DNA from: Tamarix chinensis
Taxonomy: Eukaryota; Streptophyta; Magnoliopsida; Caryophyllales; Tamaricaceae
Assembly (NCBI GenBank): GCA_030549775.1
Contig: CM060172.1
Span: 55,665,942 to 55,729,941 of the forward strand
Length of the DNA stretch: 64,000 nt
Direction of reading: 5' to 3'
Shown: piece after piece, positions 24,301 through 37,277 of the stretch
Position numbering within the stretch: position 1 is the first letter of the stretch
Layout: each line of letters opens with the position of its first letter
Made by a program: the position numbers and the translations under genes
Notes under the pieces: model-generated
Told to the model about the DNA's origin: nothing
Databases searched by the model: none
The model's input: only the letters and a program-made list of their open reading frames with translations

Positions 24301-25248
24301 GGATTAGATCCCTGAGTGCTTAGTTTGATATTTGGGTCCAAGGGCTTACTTCTTCTCAGGTATTCTATATACCCTATAAAGGGTATGCGTACTTAAGGAC
24401 TTGGGTATTGAAATTTAGTATGGGAAACTGATATGTCGTGTGGCTTCCTTAGTGAGATTTACCTCAAATTGAGTAATTTGATTTAGCAACGCCTCCTTAA
24501 CAATCATTATCTTGGATATGAGATTATATTTTACTAAAGATTTGATTATTAATTGATATATTTAGATTAGACACCCATCATAATACATATGTAATAATTG
24601 AATTAGGATTGGCTTGATAAAGGTCAGACCATTTGGTGACTTCAAACAAATACTATGTTGTGTACAGATTAGGATTTACTGATATATTGTAATTTTTGTA
24701 CAATTTGGAGCATGTCTTTCTTATGCCATTATTAGGGGTTTGATGGGATTGACATCATTGATGGAATTGTGGGATCTTTTTATCTAAATGTTGTTATTGC
24801 ATGTTGCTGTATGCTTTTGGGTATAATTCTTATCATTTGTATACTATGTACAATGTGGGCATGTTACCTCTTCAAAGACATTACGATTTACTCGATACGA
24901 GAAAGTTGTATTAATAATATCATTTTCAGGTTGTTGCAAGTTTTAGTGGCAACTGGGTCTGGGTCAGAGAGTTAGGGTTAAATCCGATGCGTCTTTATTG
25001 GTTTTATGTTTTGTTCTTGATGTCTCTTTTGAGATTTCAAGTATTGTAAAACCTTTTGTAATGTATCTAAAATCTCTCTGACCCAAACCACACCTAATCT
25101 TTGTGTTTGAGTCGTTTTAACCCTACAACTAGCATGTATTAGGTATTTGTCATACCTTTCTCTATGTTGGTAGCGGCAAAACACCCGATATTTACATAAT
25201 TAATTCTGCTAAAATAAAATTTTAAGTATTAAATTTGAAGGTGTTATA
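21345..25248 (+). mobile_element. LTR-E, plus-strand long LTR with unclear 5' end
   Basis: The 3' end GAAGGTGTTATA at 25248 matches the family terminus GGGTGTTACA. Upstream are an AT-rich part, a CT-rich block (21450-22240, 22720-23100) and GT-rich sequence with 'gacatcaatcacttaaaag' (24246), like 'gacactaatcacttacag' in LTR-I. No TGTAAYACCCC start was found near 21345, and no left partner for the right flank ATTTA. The left edge is therefore only approximate. Confidence 0.5.
22241..22711. mobile_element. hAT-type MITE with perfect 8-bp duplication
   Basis: CTTGGACC flanks both sides (22233-22240 and 22712-22719). The ends are TAGAGATGTAAATA and, in reverse complement, TACGGATGTAAATA. The 471-bp interior is AT-rich with repeated 'gatatggatat' phrases and no transposase frame. 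Confidence 0.88.
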
Positions 25249-26004
25249 ATTTAACCCATCTATTTCACATCGTCCCATGTTTAGAGTACATAGGTATGCC
25301 TAAAATGCTCATTTTTAAATATGTTGAACATTTTTACTTGCCTTTTGTGGAACAGAGACGTGGAAATGAGAAAAAGAAATGGAGAATATTGCATCACTAC
25401 TTATAAGGTCCCAACTAACATATACCAACAACTGCTTATATTCAGAGAAGACATTCAATACAACATCCAAAAACTCATTGATGGCTATTGGGCTTTGATC
25501 AGCAGAAAACACTACAACACTTCATGACATCAATTATTAAACGTTTAGAACTAATAAACACCACGTTAGGACCAAGCGAAAAATGTTTAACTTCATGGTG
25601 AAGTTTCAAGGATGACATTCCCGTCGATGAGAATACCAACATCAGAGCCGCATTAAAATTATTGTCAAACTTAGGGACTATCGTAATGCAGAATTCACAA
25701 CAAAAATCCTTCTTTGTACGAGAGGCTTGTCTGCGTAACGATTTCGAAAAAACAAAAGTAGCAAGACTGATAATGATGTTGATGATACTAAATGAAATGA
25801 AATCACAAGACTGTTAGGGAACCAAAAACAGTCATTCTCATTTAGGTAAACAAAGTATGAAAAATGAATGAGAAAAAAAACAAAGGTTCACATATAATTC
25901 AAAGCACCATATTAGCAATTCTACCACGCATAACTGAGCTATTGTAGGTATTTCCTTATAGATCATGCAAGATCCCCAAAACAAGCAACCTTTTATCTTG
26001 AAAC
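25249..26004. other. low-repeat DNA, no gene recognised
   Basis: There are no LTR modules, microsatellites or tandem arrays. The best open frames are 65-68 codons and overlap on opposite strands (25315-25527). They show no known motif. GC is more even than in the flanking repeats, which fits ordinary intergenic DNA or a gene's 3' side. Confidence 0.35.
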
Positions 26005-26216
26005 TTAAGAGTATTCCTCCTCATCCTGTCTTGTTAGGTACAAATCAAACTTGATTTTGCCAAAGGTGTTCATTTGCTCTGAATAAAATGTCCTCACACC
26101 CATCGTAGCCTTCCTAGGATTCATTCTACAATTTGGTATGCTCATTATGTACGTCAGGTAAGCAACTCCTTTTGTTATTTCCCCAACTCCTAGCAAATTC
26201 CATTTGTTGATCCATC
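26005..26216 (-). CDS. putative terminal exon of an unidentified host gene
   Basis: The minus strand has a T-rich tract ending in TTTTTGGTAG, a good 3' splice site, at 26217. It is followed by an open frame of about 70 codons ending in a stop at 26005. The peptide begins near GWINKWNLLGVGEI and ends in the acidic LTRQDEEEYS. It has balanced amino-acid use, unlike the low-complexity frames elsewhere. I do not recognise the family. A first exon may lie in 26383-26700 on the same strand, but no donor gives a clean in-frame join. It may be a gene remnant. Confidence 0.35.
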
Positions 26217-26382
26217 CTACCAAAAAAAAAAAAGGACGCAAACTAAACTACATTTTTAGTTTCTTTAAGATGTACTACCAAAATGTGGTAGTAAATATGA
26301 AAATCAGAAAAATAAACTCATCTACATATGGAGTTACGTCGCAACGCCTTCTTTGCTGCAACAAGCAGAGAGTCAAATATTT

Positions 26383-26700
26383 TCACTTCCTTTCCTTTAG
26401 TCGTAGATATGTTTTCCCTCTGCAAGTGAGACTTGCCGAATTTCCCATAAGAACTACTAGATACTGTACAAGATTGAACAACGAGATCGAAGAGAGGAGA
26501 AAAAACCCGAAGGAAAGATGGTCGACCTTTGTAGTTCCAACCTTCGCAGCCCTCAAACCCTCAACAGACGACGACCGACACCATACTCTCCGCCGCACGC
26601 TTTCGCTCGACTGCAATCGCTTGGTTGCGATTCTGCCATCATAAACCATCCAGACATCCAAAATTTCAACATCATGGAAGCCTAATACAACAATTGTCAC
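26383..26700 (-). other. possible upstream exon region of the same unidentified gene
   Basis: This is GC-richer sequence with a 105-codon minus-strand frame and several ATGs, about 170 bp upstream of the putative terminal exon. It could contain the 5' UTR and first coding exon. Competing frames are open and the exon-intron structure is unresolved. 26701-26812 (GA-rich 'gagaaagatcgaagagagaaagg') could be its leader. Confidence 0.25.
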
Positions 26701-26815
26701 AAAATAGAAAATCTCGGTGGCATTTCACCGAGAAAGATCGAAGAGAGAAAGGGGACCAGAGAACGTGAATCAAAGGACAGTACAATAAAAAGTGTCTGGG
26801 AAGCTGAAATGATAA

Positions 26816-27783
26816 GGGTGTGTTTAGTTGATAAAACTCTTTTCTATTTTTTACATTTAAATTTGCATAGAAAATACGAAATTGTTTTTTTTAATAAAAA
26901 ATAAAAAGTTTTTTTATTTGTTATATTATATAATTTTTTATTTAAAAAATTAAAAAATATGTTCATCTTTTTTTAAATTGTAAAACTAGATGATTATGAT
27001 GATGATGGTGTCAATTATTATTACTAATATTATTCATAATAATATTATGTCAATAGTAATTGTATTTTTATTATTAATATTAATAATTAAAATATCAATA
27101 ATGATACTTATAATAATGATGATAAAAATAATATTAAAATTAAAATTCATAATAATAATAGTAATAAATATATTATTATTATTATTATGATCACCACGAC
27201 TAACAATGACAAAAATAATAACAACTATAATATTATTCTTATGTTAATCTTGCTATCATTTATGATAATACTAAGATTAATTAAAATAGTAATAATAATG
27301 ATATTAATGCTATTATTAATATTAAAGTTAATAATATTATCATTATGAATATTAATGTTAATAATAATAATATAACTAATATTATTAACTATGTTATCAA
27401 TAACAATAATATCATTAATATTTTTTTTAATATTACTATTGATGAATACTAATAAATTGTTAATAATATTATTATTATGATTAAAAGTTATAAGCATATT
27501 AATATTATTATTATTAACAATGAAAATAATAATATTATTAGTATTATTGATCTTCAAATTGGAAAATATATAGAAAATAAGGAGATGCCTTTATACGAAA
27601 AACTCATAAAACATAGTATATATTGTTTTTAATTTTTTTCTTCGCTAAGTTAGAAAATCTTATTTTCTATTTTTTCAATTTGAAAAATATAAAACAAAAG
27701 TTACGAACATATTTTTAATTTTTTTGAAAAATTGGAAAATGTTTTTAAAAAAGCAGTCTTATTTTCTAAAACTAAAAGCACCC
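26816..27783. mobile_element. Tourist-like (PIF/Harbinger) MITE
   Basis: TAA flanks both sides (26813-26815, 27784-27786). The ends are GGGTGTGTTTAGTT and, in reverse complement, GGGTGCTTTTAGTTTTA. The 968-bp interior is extremely AT-rich with imperfect AAT/ATT repeats (27000-27550) and no transposase. It sits 5' of the possible minus-strand gene. Confidence 0.8.
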
Positions 27784-27786
27784 TAA

Positions 27787-28568
27787 AATTTCTTGGAAAA
27801 CTAAATTGATTGAAAAATAAAAGGTGTTATGGACTAATAAATATGTTGATTGGAGAAAAAAGTAATAATTATAATGATATTGACTGTTTTGAGTGGAAAA
27901 AGGTGTATTTGTGTATAATGTTTTTACATGCCTCGACTCTCTTTACACTCTTTTTACTTAATACACATTTATATATCCCCAAATTTGTCCCCCTTTCCTT
28001 TTTTCTCCTTCTTATTTCCCCACCCTTCCAATTCCATTAAAATTTTTGCTCTCTCTTCCTCCCATCTCAACTCTTATCCTCCATCAATTCAAAGCAAGAA
28101 ATCAGATTTTTTTGATAGAAATATTCAAACTAAGGTTATTTTATATATAGTGTACTCATTGATTGTTAAGGTTTTGGTTTAAATTGTTTGCTTTCAAAAT
28201 TACATTACAATGGTAGATTTGAAGCTTGATTTGTTGAAATTTATATATTAGTTTCTTGAAATTATTTGTTATATATATAGATAGAACTTTATTTAGTACT
28301 TTTTAAGCATTTTTTCAAGAGTTTATAAGGCTAAAGGAGAATAGTCAATATTAATTTGAAAGAAAGGAATATTAGTTGACGGATGAAATGGTTGTAGCTT
28401 CACCCAACTGGCAAGTAAGAGGCCCATAGCTAGCCCATCCTAGCAGATGAAGCACCTGTTGATCATCCTCATTGTGAGATAACACACACATCACTCCCTT
28501 GCCCTTGTGAGTAACCAACTCGTAGCCCATCCTTGCTAATAGGTGGAACACCCGCATTCGACTCCTAT
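27787..28568. other. unassigned flank with an imperfect duplication
   Basis: No gene is recognised. A CT-rich stretch lies at 27980-28090. At 28372-28557 two stretches about 75-80 bp apart resemble each other ('gcccatcctagcagatgaagcacc' style against 'gcccatccttgctaataggtggaacacc' style). The 61-codon minus-strand frame spanning them has no known domain. Confidence 0.3.
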
Positions 28569-31051
28569 TGTAATACCCTAAAATATTATTTAATATTAAT
28601 CTTAATTAATTTATATTTTAACATACTCCTTAAATATTAATTTAATTAATTTGTTAATATTTGATCTATAAACCTAGATAAGTTCTTAAATAAATTTATC
28701 CTAATTATTTTATCTTTGGTTTTTATTTTAATCCCCCTAAATCTATATATTTTAACCAAAGTTACTTTTCCTAATTGAGTACCCTAAATCCGGATAAATA
28801 AAATTTATCTTAATCTGAAATTTAATCTAATTATAATTATAATTCTAAACCTAAATTTATTTATTTTTCTTTTCCCTTTCCCCCATTTTTTCTCCCTTTT
28901 CTCTTTTTCTTTCTCTCCCTATGCCCAACCACTCTTTTCCATTTCCCAGCCCACTAGCCTGCACTATCCTAGCCCAATCTTTTCTTTGTTTCTTTTTTCC
29001 TTATCCTAACCCAACTCACCTCTTCCTTCTCCTCCCTTCTCCCTCACTTAACTCCCCTGCACCCAAACACACCCCAACCACCCCCTAACTACTCCCTGCC
29101 CCTTTTGCTTCCCTTTCCTCTTCGAGCCTAGATAACCCCGACCTCCCTCCTCTATGTCATTCCCTTCCCCATCTAACCTTTTGTGCCACTACCGCCCTGC
29201 ACCTCCACCTGCACCCTTTCTTTCCCCTACAACTCCCACCCTTTTTCTCTTCCCTTTCCTTCACATTCCTCCTCCTTCCGTCGAGATGCACTAGCCCCTT
29301 CCTCGTTTTCACCACCCCCAACGCCACCACCCAAGCCTCCCTTATCATTCTCCTTCTTCTTTCTCCACACCCTGCCTCTATTTTCTTCCTCACAAACCCA
29401 TCCACCTCTGCCTCCCTCCATCACCATCCTATGCAACCCCTCACCTCCACTATTTCAACTTGCTCCATCCCAGCTCCAACCATCAGTACCCTCACTAGCC
29501 TCGACTACCTCTTCTCCTTCTTCCTTTCCTCCTCCCTTTTTTTCCTTTCTCTGCCTACATACCATCTCCTTCACTTTTTGATTTACCCAACACTCACCTC
29601 CTCCCTATTTGTTTCCCTTCCTTACATTGTCCTAACTCCAACCACCACCCTTGCATCCTCCCTGCACAATTGAGCCACAACCACCTCTGCCCCATGCATT
29701 GTGCCTCTTTGCCCACCATTGAATTCGGCCTCTTTCCTAGCTCCAAACATCTTCTCTTCAGCCCTTCCAACTCCTCACCACCACCTTAAGCCATCACCAC
29801 CATCAATCGACCACCATATCTCCACCCCAACAACACCCTGCATATCTTCCCCTTATGTTGCATGCAGCGTGAGCAAAGTGCATGTGTGTATAAGTATATT
29901 TTATGCCTATTTTAACATGAAGGGCATTTTAGTAATTTACTATTTAATAATTATTTAATAAAAATATTATTTTACTTATTAAACATTAATATATTTATTG
30001 TGGTATTATTTTTAGGTACAAAAGTTTAGTTAGCTGACTTTGATAAATTTTAGTAGGCAACCCATATTTTATGTTTTTGCTGTAAATTAAGTAATCTCTA
30101 TACTCTACTAAAATGTGAGATATTGTATAATAGCACATTATGGTTTTTGACATATAAATTATGTTAAGTACTTTTGTTACATTTTAATAATCTGCCTAAA
30201 AGTTTTAGTGCTTAGGCACATTTTTAGCATAATTGTTACTATTGTGTGCCCTAGGGGTAATTTGGTTATTTTAAGCATATTATGATTTTTATTCCAACAA
30301 GTGTACCTACTAAATGTTATTTGCTAGTATGGGAATACATAATTTGACAAATAATAATGCATGTGTTAGCATGATTTTTATTATTATATGCCCTAAGTTA
30401 TTTTGGTCATTCTAATCGTATTATGATAATAGTTTTGAAAAATATGCCTAATATGTTTTATCTCCTATGGAGCATGGGAATGTGTGATTTGATGTCTTAG
30501 AAACACATATTAGAATTTTACATTAAAAATTATGTGTAGGGGCAAAATGGTCATTTGACGTGTCTAGTAATTTATTTGTATGCTATATAATTTAATTATT
30601 ATGTTTTATAATTCTCATGAAAAATAATAAATAAAATGAAATTAGTATTTAATTTGGATGATCATGTGGTAATGACGACCTCAAGGGTATTTTAATCACT
30701 TTTGACCTAATATGCCTAACATGAATAATCTGATATACAATGGCCTTAGTGTATTGATAGGTTGACCTTAATGTTGATTTTGAATCAAACTTGGACTATT
30801 GATCTTAGAGTTAATTTGAATAATTAAAAATAAAGGAAAAATGGTTAAGTTTGGAATGGAAAATCTCTATGTAATAGGCGATATTTTGTGATCACCTTTT
30901 AAAGATATTTATTACCTAAAGTGAAAGACCTTGGGTTAGTAATGGTTACTCTCTAGGGATAGTTATCCTAGAGACAAAGTAGGAGCCCTCAATTTTTTTG
31001 GTTAACTTGTGTGCCGTTGTACCCTAGTAAGACCCTAGTCCACTTAATAGG
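28569..31051 (+). mobile_element. LTR-F, 5' part of a plus-strand long LTR
   Basis: It begins TGTAATACCCTAAAATATT after CCTAT, with an AT-rich start, a CT-rich block (28850-29850) and a weak TATA-like CCTAGATAA at about 29127. From 29880 to 31051 it is AT/GT-rich without genes. It is cut at 31052 by the Tekay-like element, so its other half would lie beyond 64000. Proline-rich frames at 29183-29673 are low complexity. Confidence 0.55.
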
Positions 31052-31118
31052 TGTAATATCCCAAAAAATTTCCCTAAAAATAAATGATTAAATAGTAAAT
31101 GAAACAAAATATAGGTAC

Positions 31119-31165
<47 letters not shown>

Positions 31166-33091
31166 TGAAATTTAAAATTTATTATTTAGAAGCCTTATTT
31201 TAATTATTCAACCTAAAATAAATTATAGGTAAATTTGATAATTTTTAATTATTTTTATTGATTTCCCAAAAACCTAAATATCCCACCATCTCTTTTTTTT
31301 CTTTTCCCTTTTTATTTCTCCTTTCTTTTTTCTTTTCCATTTCTTTTATTCCTTCTTTTTTTTTTCTCTCCCCTGCCTAGGTTGTGCTGTAGTGACCTAA
31401 GCACTCCCTTCTCTTGTTTTTCCTTCTACTGCCAACAACCCAATGCCCCTTTCCCTCTCCCTTTTTTCTCCCTCCCTTCTTTCTCCTTTTCCCTTTCTCT
31501 CCCTGTCCCCTACCTCCTATTTTACAAACCTACACCTCCCTTTTCCCTTTCCAGCCATGTAGGGCATTCATGCTGACATTGTAATACCCCAAATCCTAAT
31601 TTTAGAAATTATAATAAAATAGGAATTTATTTGTGAGATTAATTAAATATAATATTTTTAATAAAATAATGGTAGTAATTAAGATAAAAAAGGGGAAACA
31701 ATATAGAATTTAATTAGGGAAGATTAGGGTAACTTGCTAACTAAAATATAATTTAGGAAGATTTACCTAAAAATTTCTAAATTAATATACAAAGGAATTT
31801 CATTATTATTTTACTAATTTTATTATTTTAAATATTCAAAAATACCAAAAATATCCTAAATACCCCATCTACCATATTTTCCTTTTTACCTTTTTCTTTC
31901 TTTATTTTTCTCCTTTCTCATTTCTTCTTTTCTTTTTCTCTTCCTCTCCCCCGATTGGGCCTCACCTGTGTGGCACAACCTCCCATCTCCTATTTTCTCT
32001 CCTTCGCGCGGAGCGTAAACCGGCTTATCTTTCTTTTTTCTTCCCTCGCCCACCTGGTTCTCCCTTCTCTTTTCTTTCTTTTCTTTTCACTCGACCGATC
32101 GGCTCAACCCCTTCTTCTTCCTCCTCCCTTCTCCCTTCCTCGCACTACAGGCCGTGCTTGTGACCTGCCACCGTCCTCCCTCCCCTACCATTGTATATCC
32201 TGACCTAATCCCCCTCTCTCCCCCATCCCTTTCCTTTTAACTTCAAGCCAAACCCGCCATGTACCTACCTCCCTCACGTGCCTGTGCCCTTTCCTTTTTC
32301 CCCCACTTACCGTCTTCACCCCATACCTTTGCAGGCTTATATCGGCCTACCACCGCCATCCCGTGAGCTCCTGCCACCCTTGCCTTCTTTTCCTCTTCTC
32401 CCTTCCTCGACCTATAAAGACCCCTTACCGTCCCTTATTTCCCCTCCTTTTATCTGCCTAGAAAAGCTCGACCATCTTCGCTATCGTGACTTTAGATGCT
32501 GCCCCAGCCGTCTCTGTGCAACACCACCACCCGAAACATCACCCAACCACTTCCCTGCATGACCCTCCACCAAATCGAGCCACTCGCTGCCCTTAACTTC
32601 CCTAACATAGCCCACCTCGATCATGCAAAGTAGGCAGCTCGAGCTGCTCTTTATGCCTCATCGCTGCCCCTCTCACTGCTATGCCTGCCTCTTCTGCCAC
32701 AATCATCACCTCCTCTACCACACACTCAACCTAGTAGACCCTCTTCTACCTCCCCCTACCTTTCCTTTTCCCTTTCTCCCTCTCCTTCTCCCTCCCTCCT
32801 TCTCCACCACCTTTGGCCACCACTACCACCACCACCTGCACCACCACCCTGCTACGCCACCCCCACCACTGTAACCCTCTCAATCCAGAGAGTCCACAAC
32901 CTCAAAACCATCACATCCCTCTCTCTCTTATAGCCCTAAATGGCCACCCTTCCCCAAAACCACCACTACTTCCACCACTACCGCCGTGCGCTGCCGCCGC
33001 CGCCCCCTAGTTGCTACCTTCACTTAGGTTGTGCCCTAACCCTTGATATTACTTAAGTATGAATTATTTTGGTATAATTATTATTTTAGCC

Positions 33092-33127
<36 letters not shown>

Positions 33128-33417
33128 TCATTATCGTCATCATCATCATCATCGCTATTATTATTATTAAAGATATTATCATTTTTATTACTGATATTGT
33201 TAGTAATGTTCTGCCATGACTATTATGACTACCTAACCCTATTTTGGCTACTACTACCCCTAATAGTATTGTTAACCACTTTAAAAATAATACCCTTATT
33301 ATTACTACTAAAACTATTATTATTATTACTACGACTAATTCTAGTTTTACTAAAGGTAAAGTAGGGAATAATGAAAGTAATAAGAGGAAAGTTAACCCTA
33401 GTGTTTTCTTCTTATAG

Positions 33418-33479
33418 GTGAACTAAGTTTGACCTCTAAGGAGGCATAGGAGCGTGCTCCAAGCCCAATTTCATTTTTG
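33418..33479 (+). other. splice-bounded 62-nt segment in LTR-H
   Basis: It is preceded by TTTTCTTCTTATAG and followed by GTAAGGA. Its length is identical to the LTR-A, LTR-I and LTR-K segments. It carries the palindrome GGAGCGTGCTCC. The predicted downstream intron would run 33480-35269. Confidence 0.5.
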
Positions 33480-34649
33480 GTAAGGATGTGGTTAAGGCCT
33501 AACGAGTGTATTATGTGTTATGTGTGTCGGTTATATGTGTGTACTTTATGTGGTTGTAAACTATGTACTTGTAGCATATCTTGCTAAGCATGGAGCTAAG
33601 GTAAGTGTATGTGCTTTTATGACATGATTGTTATGTAATGTAACTTGTACTTATATTGTGCTTGTGTAATATTACCCTTTTATGACATGTATGCTAGGAG
33701 GCTTTAAGTAGTGTCATGTGGTTGTGAGAAGATAAAATGAGTAAGGGAAGTGATTTGACTAGAGGATAGTAAGTATAACCTAAACATCTCATGACTTATG
33801 GGTGGACAAATAAATAAATAATGTCAAAAAATTAAGAAGATGGAATAAAATATGTATGAGGAGTGTAAGGTGTGCATGGAGTGGTAAATCTCTGCATAGG
33901 AATAACTTTAATGTGGGAAAAGTTGACTTGAGGGTTGAGTAAGGTGGGGGAAGAGTAGTTGGGATGATTGGAGTCCATATGTGGAAAATGGTAGGTGGGT
34001 ATAAAGGCGCATGGGGGACTTGAATAGGGTTTGAGAGGATAACCCTAAGTGGTGAAGTTGTGGAAGGGAGAAAGGATGGAAGAGGTTAGAGTATGGGGTT
34101 AGAGTGGGAGAGTGTCACATGGAGAGTAAATGTGTGTCATGGGGAATGGGAGATGGTAACTGAGGGTGACAAAGGGACGACATGTAAGAAAGGAGAGGTG
34201 CTAGGGGTTTGGGGTGTCCAACTAGGGTTTCATGGCCACATGTGAAAAATGGAAAGTAAAGTTAGGATGTTGGATGTGATCGAGTGAGGTGATGAGTTGT
34301 GAGCAAAGGGAGCATGATCCGTAGGCCATATAGGCTAGATAAAGGTTTCCAAGGGGGAACCCTAGAGGGTGATGGTGAGTTAACCTAGAGATATGGGGAA
34401 AGTGGGCCTTAACCCACAAAGATAGGAGTTTGGGGATTCATGGTAAGTAAGGAAAATGGAAAAGGATGTTTGGATATACTAGAAGGTGTAGAAGTCCCAA
34501 GATATGGGATAAGGCTTTTTAGGAGAGTAGGTGTGGATGAGGTGTGTGAGCGAGAAGTCCAAGGGGCATGCATGTTTAGGGTGGAAATATTTATTGAATA
34601 AGATATAAATAAGATACTAACCATTTAAAGAGAAAGATTGTTGAGCTAG

Positions 34650-34995
34650 GCCCAGACCGGTCCACAGGCGATAATAGTGGACAAGTGCCTTGTGCCCTGG
34701 AGACCGTTCCACCGGCGAATAATAATGGCTAGGTGCATTATGTCTTGAATTTTTTTCGGTCCACCAGCTATAATAGTAGGGGATCCTGAGCTCAATAAAC
34801 CAAACCTAATCATAATAAGCCATGGGAAAGATACTATTTACTTACAGTGAAACATTATAAGATTCGGGGCTAGACCGGTCCACCGGTGAATAATAGTTGC
34901 CAAGTGCCTTATGCCTCGAAGACCATTCCACTAGCAAATAATTGTGGCTAGGTGCGTTCTACCTTGGGTGTTTCCCGGTCTGACTATAATAGTGG
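34650..34995 (+). repeat. palindromic module array in LTR-H
   Basis: About six modules of the 'ccaccggcgaataatagtgg' and 'ccaccagctataatagtag' type stand in two groups of three, separated by the 'acttacagtgaaacatta' spacer. The last three are the most eroded. Confidence 0.75.
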
Positions 34996-36444
34996 AGTTC
35001 CTGCACTAACATGGACTTAAAATGAGAATGGTGTGTAATGAGAATAATGACTAGAGATCTAATGATTAGGTTTAGCCGATTTGAATCATTGCTCATACTA
35101 TCCTTCCTTCATGTATGGCTTTAGCTACATGGTTACCTACCTTTATTATCTTTTTTTGATGTATGGCCTTAATTGCATGGTTAGCTTACTTAGTAAGTAG
35201 TGTACTAAACACCCGTTTAATGGGTGCTACTCATTCCCATGAGCAGAGATCCCTTTTGAGTTGGTGCAGGTAGGAGATACTGTGTTCGATGCTTATGATG
35301 CATTCGATGCATCGAGTAGGGCTGAGTGATGACCTACTAGACTTGGCATGGGGCTCAAGAGCAAGTGTCATCTGGACTCTCATTTTTCCAATTTTTTTAT
35401 CCTATCCTATTGTTTGTATTGTTCTTTTCCCTCAAGGGCCTAATGCTGTAACTATTTTCTATTCTATAATGATGCACTCTAATTTCCTTTCTATTTATAT
35501 TTTTTTTGGATCATTATGGTTCTATGTCTTGTGAATTTTTATAGCTTTGTGGTTGGTGCGAGGCTGGCCGGGGGTCAGGCTTATATTGATCATGGCGATA
35601 TCACCCCCTATCCTTTTGTATGATTTTAATCAAACAAAAATTTTCAATTGTGATTTTTGGGAGTATTATAGGCATGTCCTAGCATGGTCCCCCTACACCC
35701 TCTGTATGACCCCTGCATCGCCTGCATTGTTAACTTGTATGTTGTCCTTCCTTTGCCACTGTCGTGCCACCCAGCAACCGACCACCCTTGTCCTCTTCCC
35801 CTCTTGTCCTTATCCTCCCCCATAGCCTATAAATACCCCTAGCTCTACCTTTCCTCTCTTTCTCCCTCATTGATCCTCGCATGCACCCTTCCCCTGCTTC
35901 TACCTTTAGTCGCTACCACCATCATAGCTAGGCCACACCGTCGCCCAATCTCCACTCTTCTCCCTTCCCTGCATCTCCCTACACCTACTAAGCCCCTTAC
36001 CTCACTTTTTCTCCCCTTCCTTTCCGCTCCCTAAGCTTGAAAAGTGCGAAGGTTACACCACCCTATTCCACTCTACACCACCACCACCAATAGCCTATTT
36101 CCCTCTCCTTACACCACCGCCACACCTCCACCTCTTGCATAAGTGCCCACCCTTTGCATCCAGCCCTCTCCACTGCCTTTTCCCCTCTATTTACCCTTTT
36201 CCTCCTCACTCTCTCTTGGTTGTGCCACCACCGGCTGCTGTGGCAGCTATTGTGACCCACCTCCCCTCCTACTAGCCTACTTTGTGCCAACACCACCCAT
36301 AACCCCCAAAGGACTAATCCCTACTCTTTTTCCAACCAAAAACTACTTTCTCCTTATGTCACTGCCGCACTGCCCTCCACTCCTCTTGCCTATTCTTGTC
36401 ACACCACTTTCCTTTCATCTATTTTGAACTTCTTTGAATTAAAT

Positions 36445-36445
<1 letters not shown>

Positions 36446-36475
<30 letters not shown>

Positions 36476-36491
36476 CATCATCATCATTAAT

Positions 36492-36532
<41 letters not shown>

Positions 36533-36535
36533 TTT
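36446..36535. repeat. (ATT)n-(ATC)n microsatellite in LTR-G
   Basis: A pure ATT run changes into ATC, with an interposed 'attaatatc', then a long uninterrupted ATC run. It sits in the same slot as the larger islands of the solo LTRs. Confidence 0.9.
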
Positions 36536-37277
36536 ATTTAAAGAAAGGAAAAGGGGGAAGGGAGAAAAAGATAATTTAGCCTAAGTTGGGTATTTCCATC
36601 TTTAGCTATTGTTCAGATGTCCACAGAAGAGGAGGTGTAGGGTTTTCATACTTCAAGACCGGAGCCATCTCAATAAGGATATAATTGTAGTTAGGGTTTT
36701 GTGCTTATGTGGTTCTGTTATGTGTTAAGTGAATAACTGCATGAAATGTATATGTTCTAGGGTTGCTTGTGCAGCTTGGCTTGTAAGGATCTAAGGTAAG
36801 AGTATGTGTGGACATGAATGTTTAGTTCATATGTTGTTATGTAATTCTATTATGTGGTACTTCATGTTTGAGGATTGTTGAGAAATTCTTGTATTTTAAG
36901 CTATGAGGCTTAGGTTGGGTTTTGGAGATCCAGGGGCATTTTGGTTAATATTATGGAATGTAGTATATGGGGAAACCCTAGGAAAAAGGTTAGTCAAATA
37001 TCCTAGGAAATTGTTAAATTATAAGTATGATAATTATAAAAGATGATTAGGGTAGATATTGCATGGAGAGGGTTAACCATGCATTGGGTAAATCAAACTT
37101 AATATGATCTATGCCTAGGGATGACTAAGTGAGGGATGATTGTTAAGAATGGTTAAGTGGGGAGATGATGCTATTGTTGGGGTAGTTTGGTAATACATAT
37201 GGGAGTCCTTGATTATTAGGAGATGAGATAGTACTAAGGGGGTGAAACTAGGGTTTTGGGGGTTACAAAACCCTAAT

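Larger units (their letters stand above)
31580..35670 (+). mobile_element. solo LTR-H
   Basis: This 4,091-bp LTR starts TGTAATACCCC and ends GGGAGTATTATA. It is flanked by GACAT (31575-31579) and GGCAT (35671-35675), a 5-bp duplication with one change. It holds a CT/GC block, TATA-like CTATAAAG (32412-32419), donor-like TTAG/GTTG (after 33027), an (ATT)/(ATC) island (33090-33180), the 62-nt segment (33418-33479), palindromic modules (34650-34995), a TTAGTA/TACTAA stem (35190-35208) and acceptor GGTGCAG (35269). It sits in the CT-rich part of LTR-G. Confidence 0.88.
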
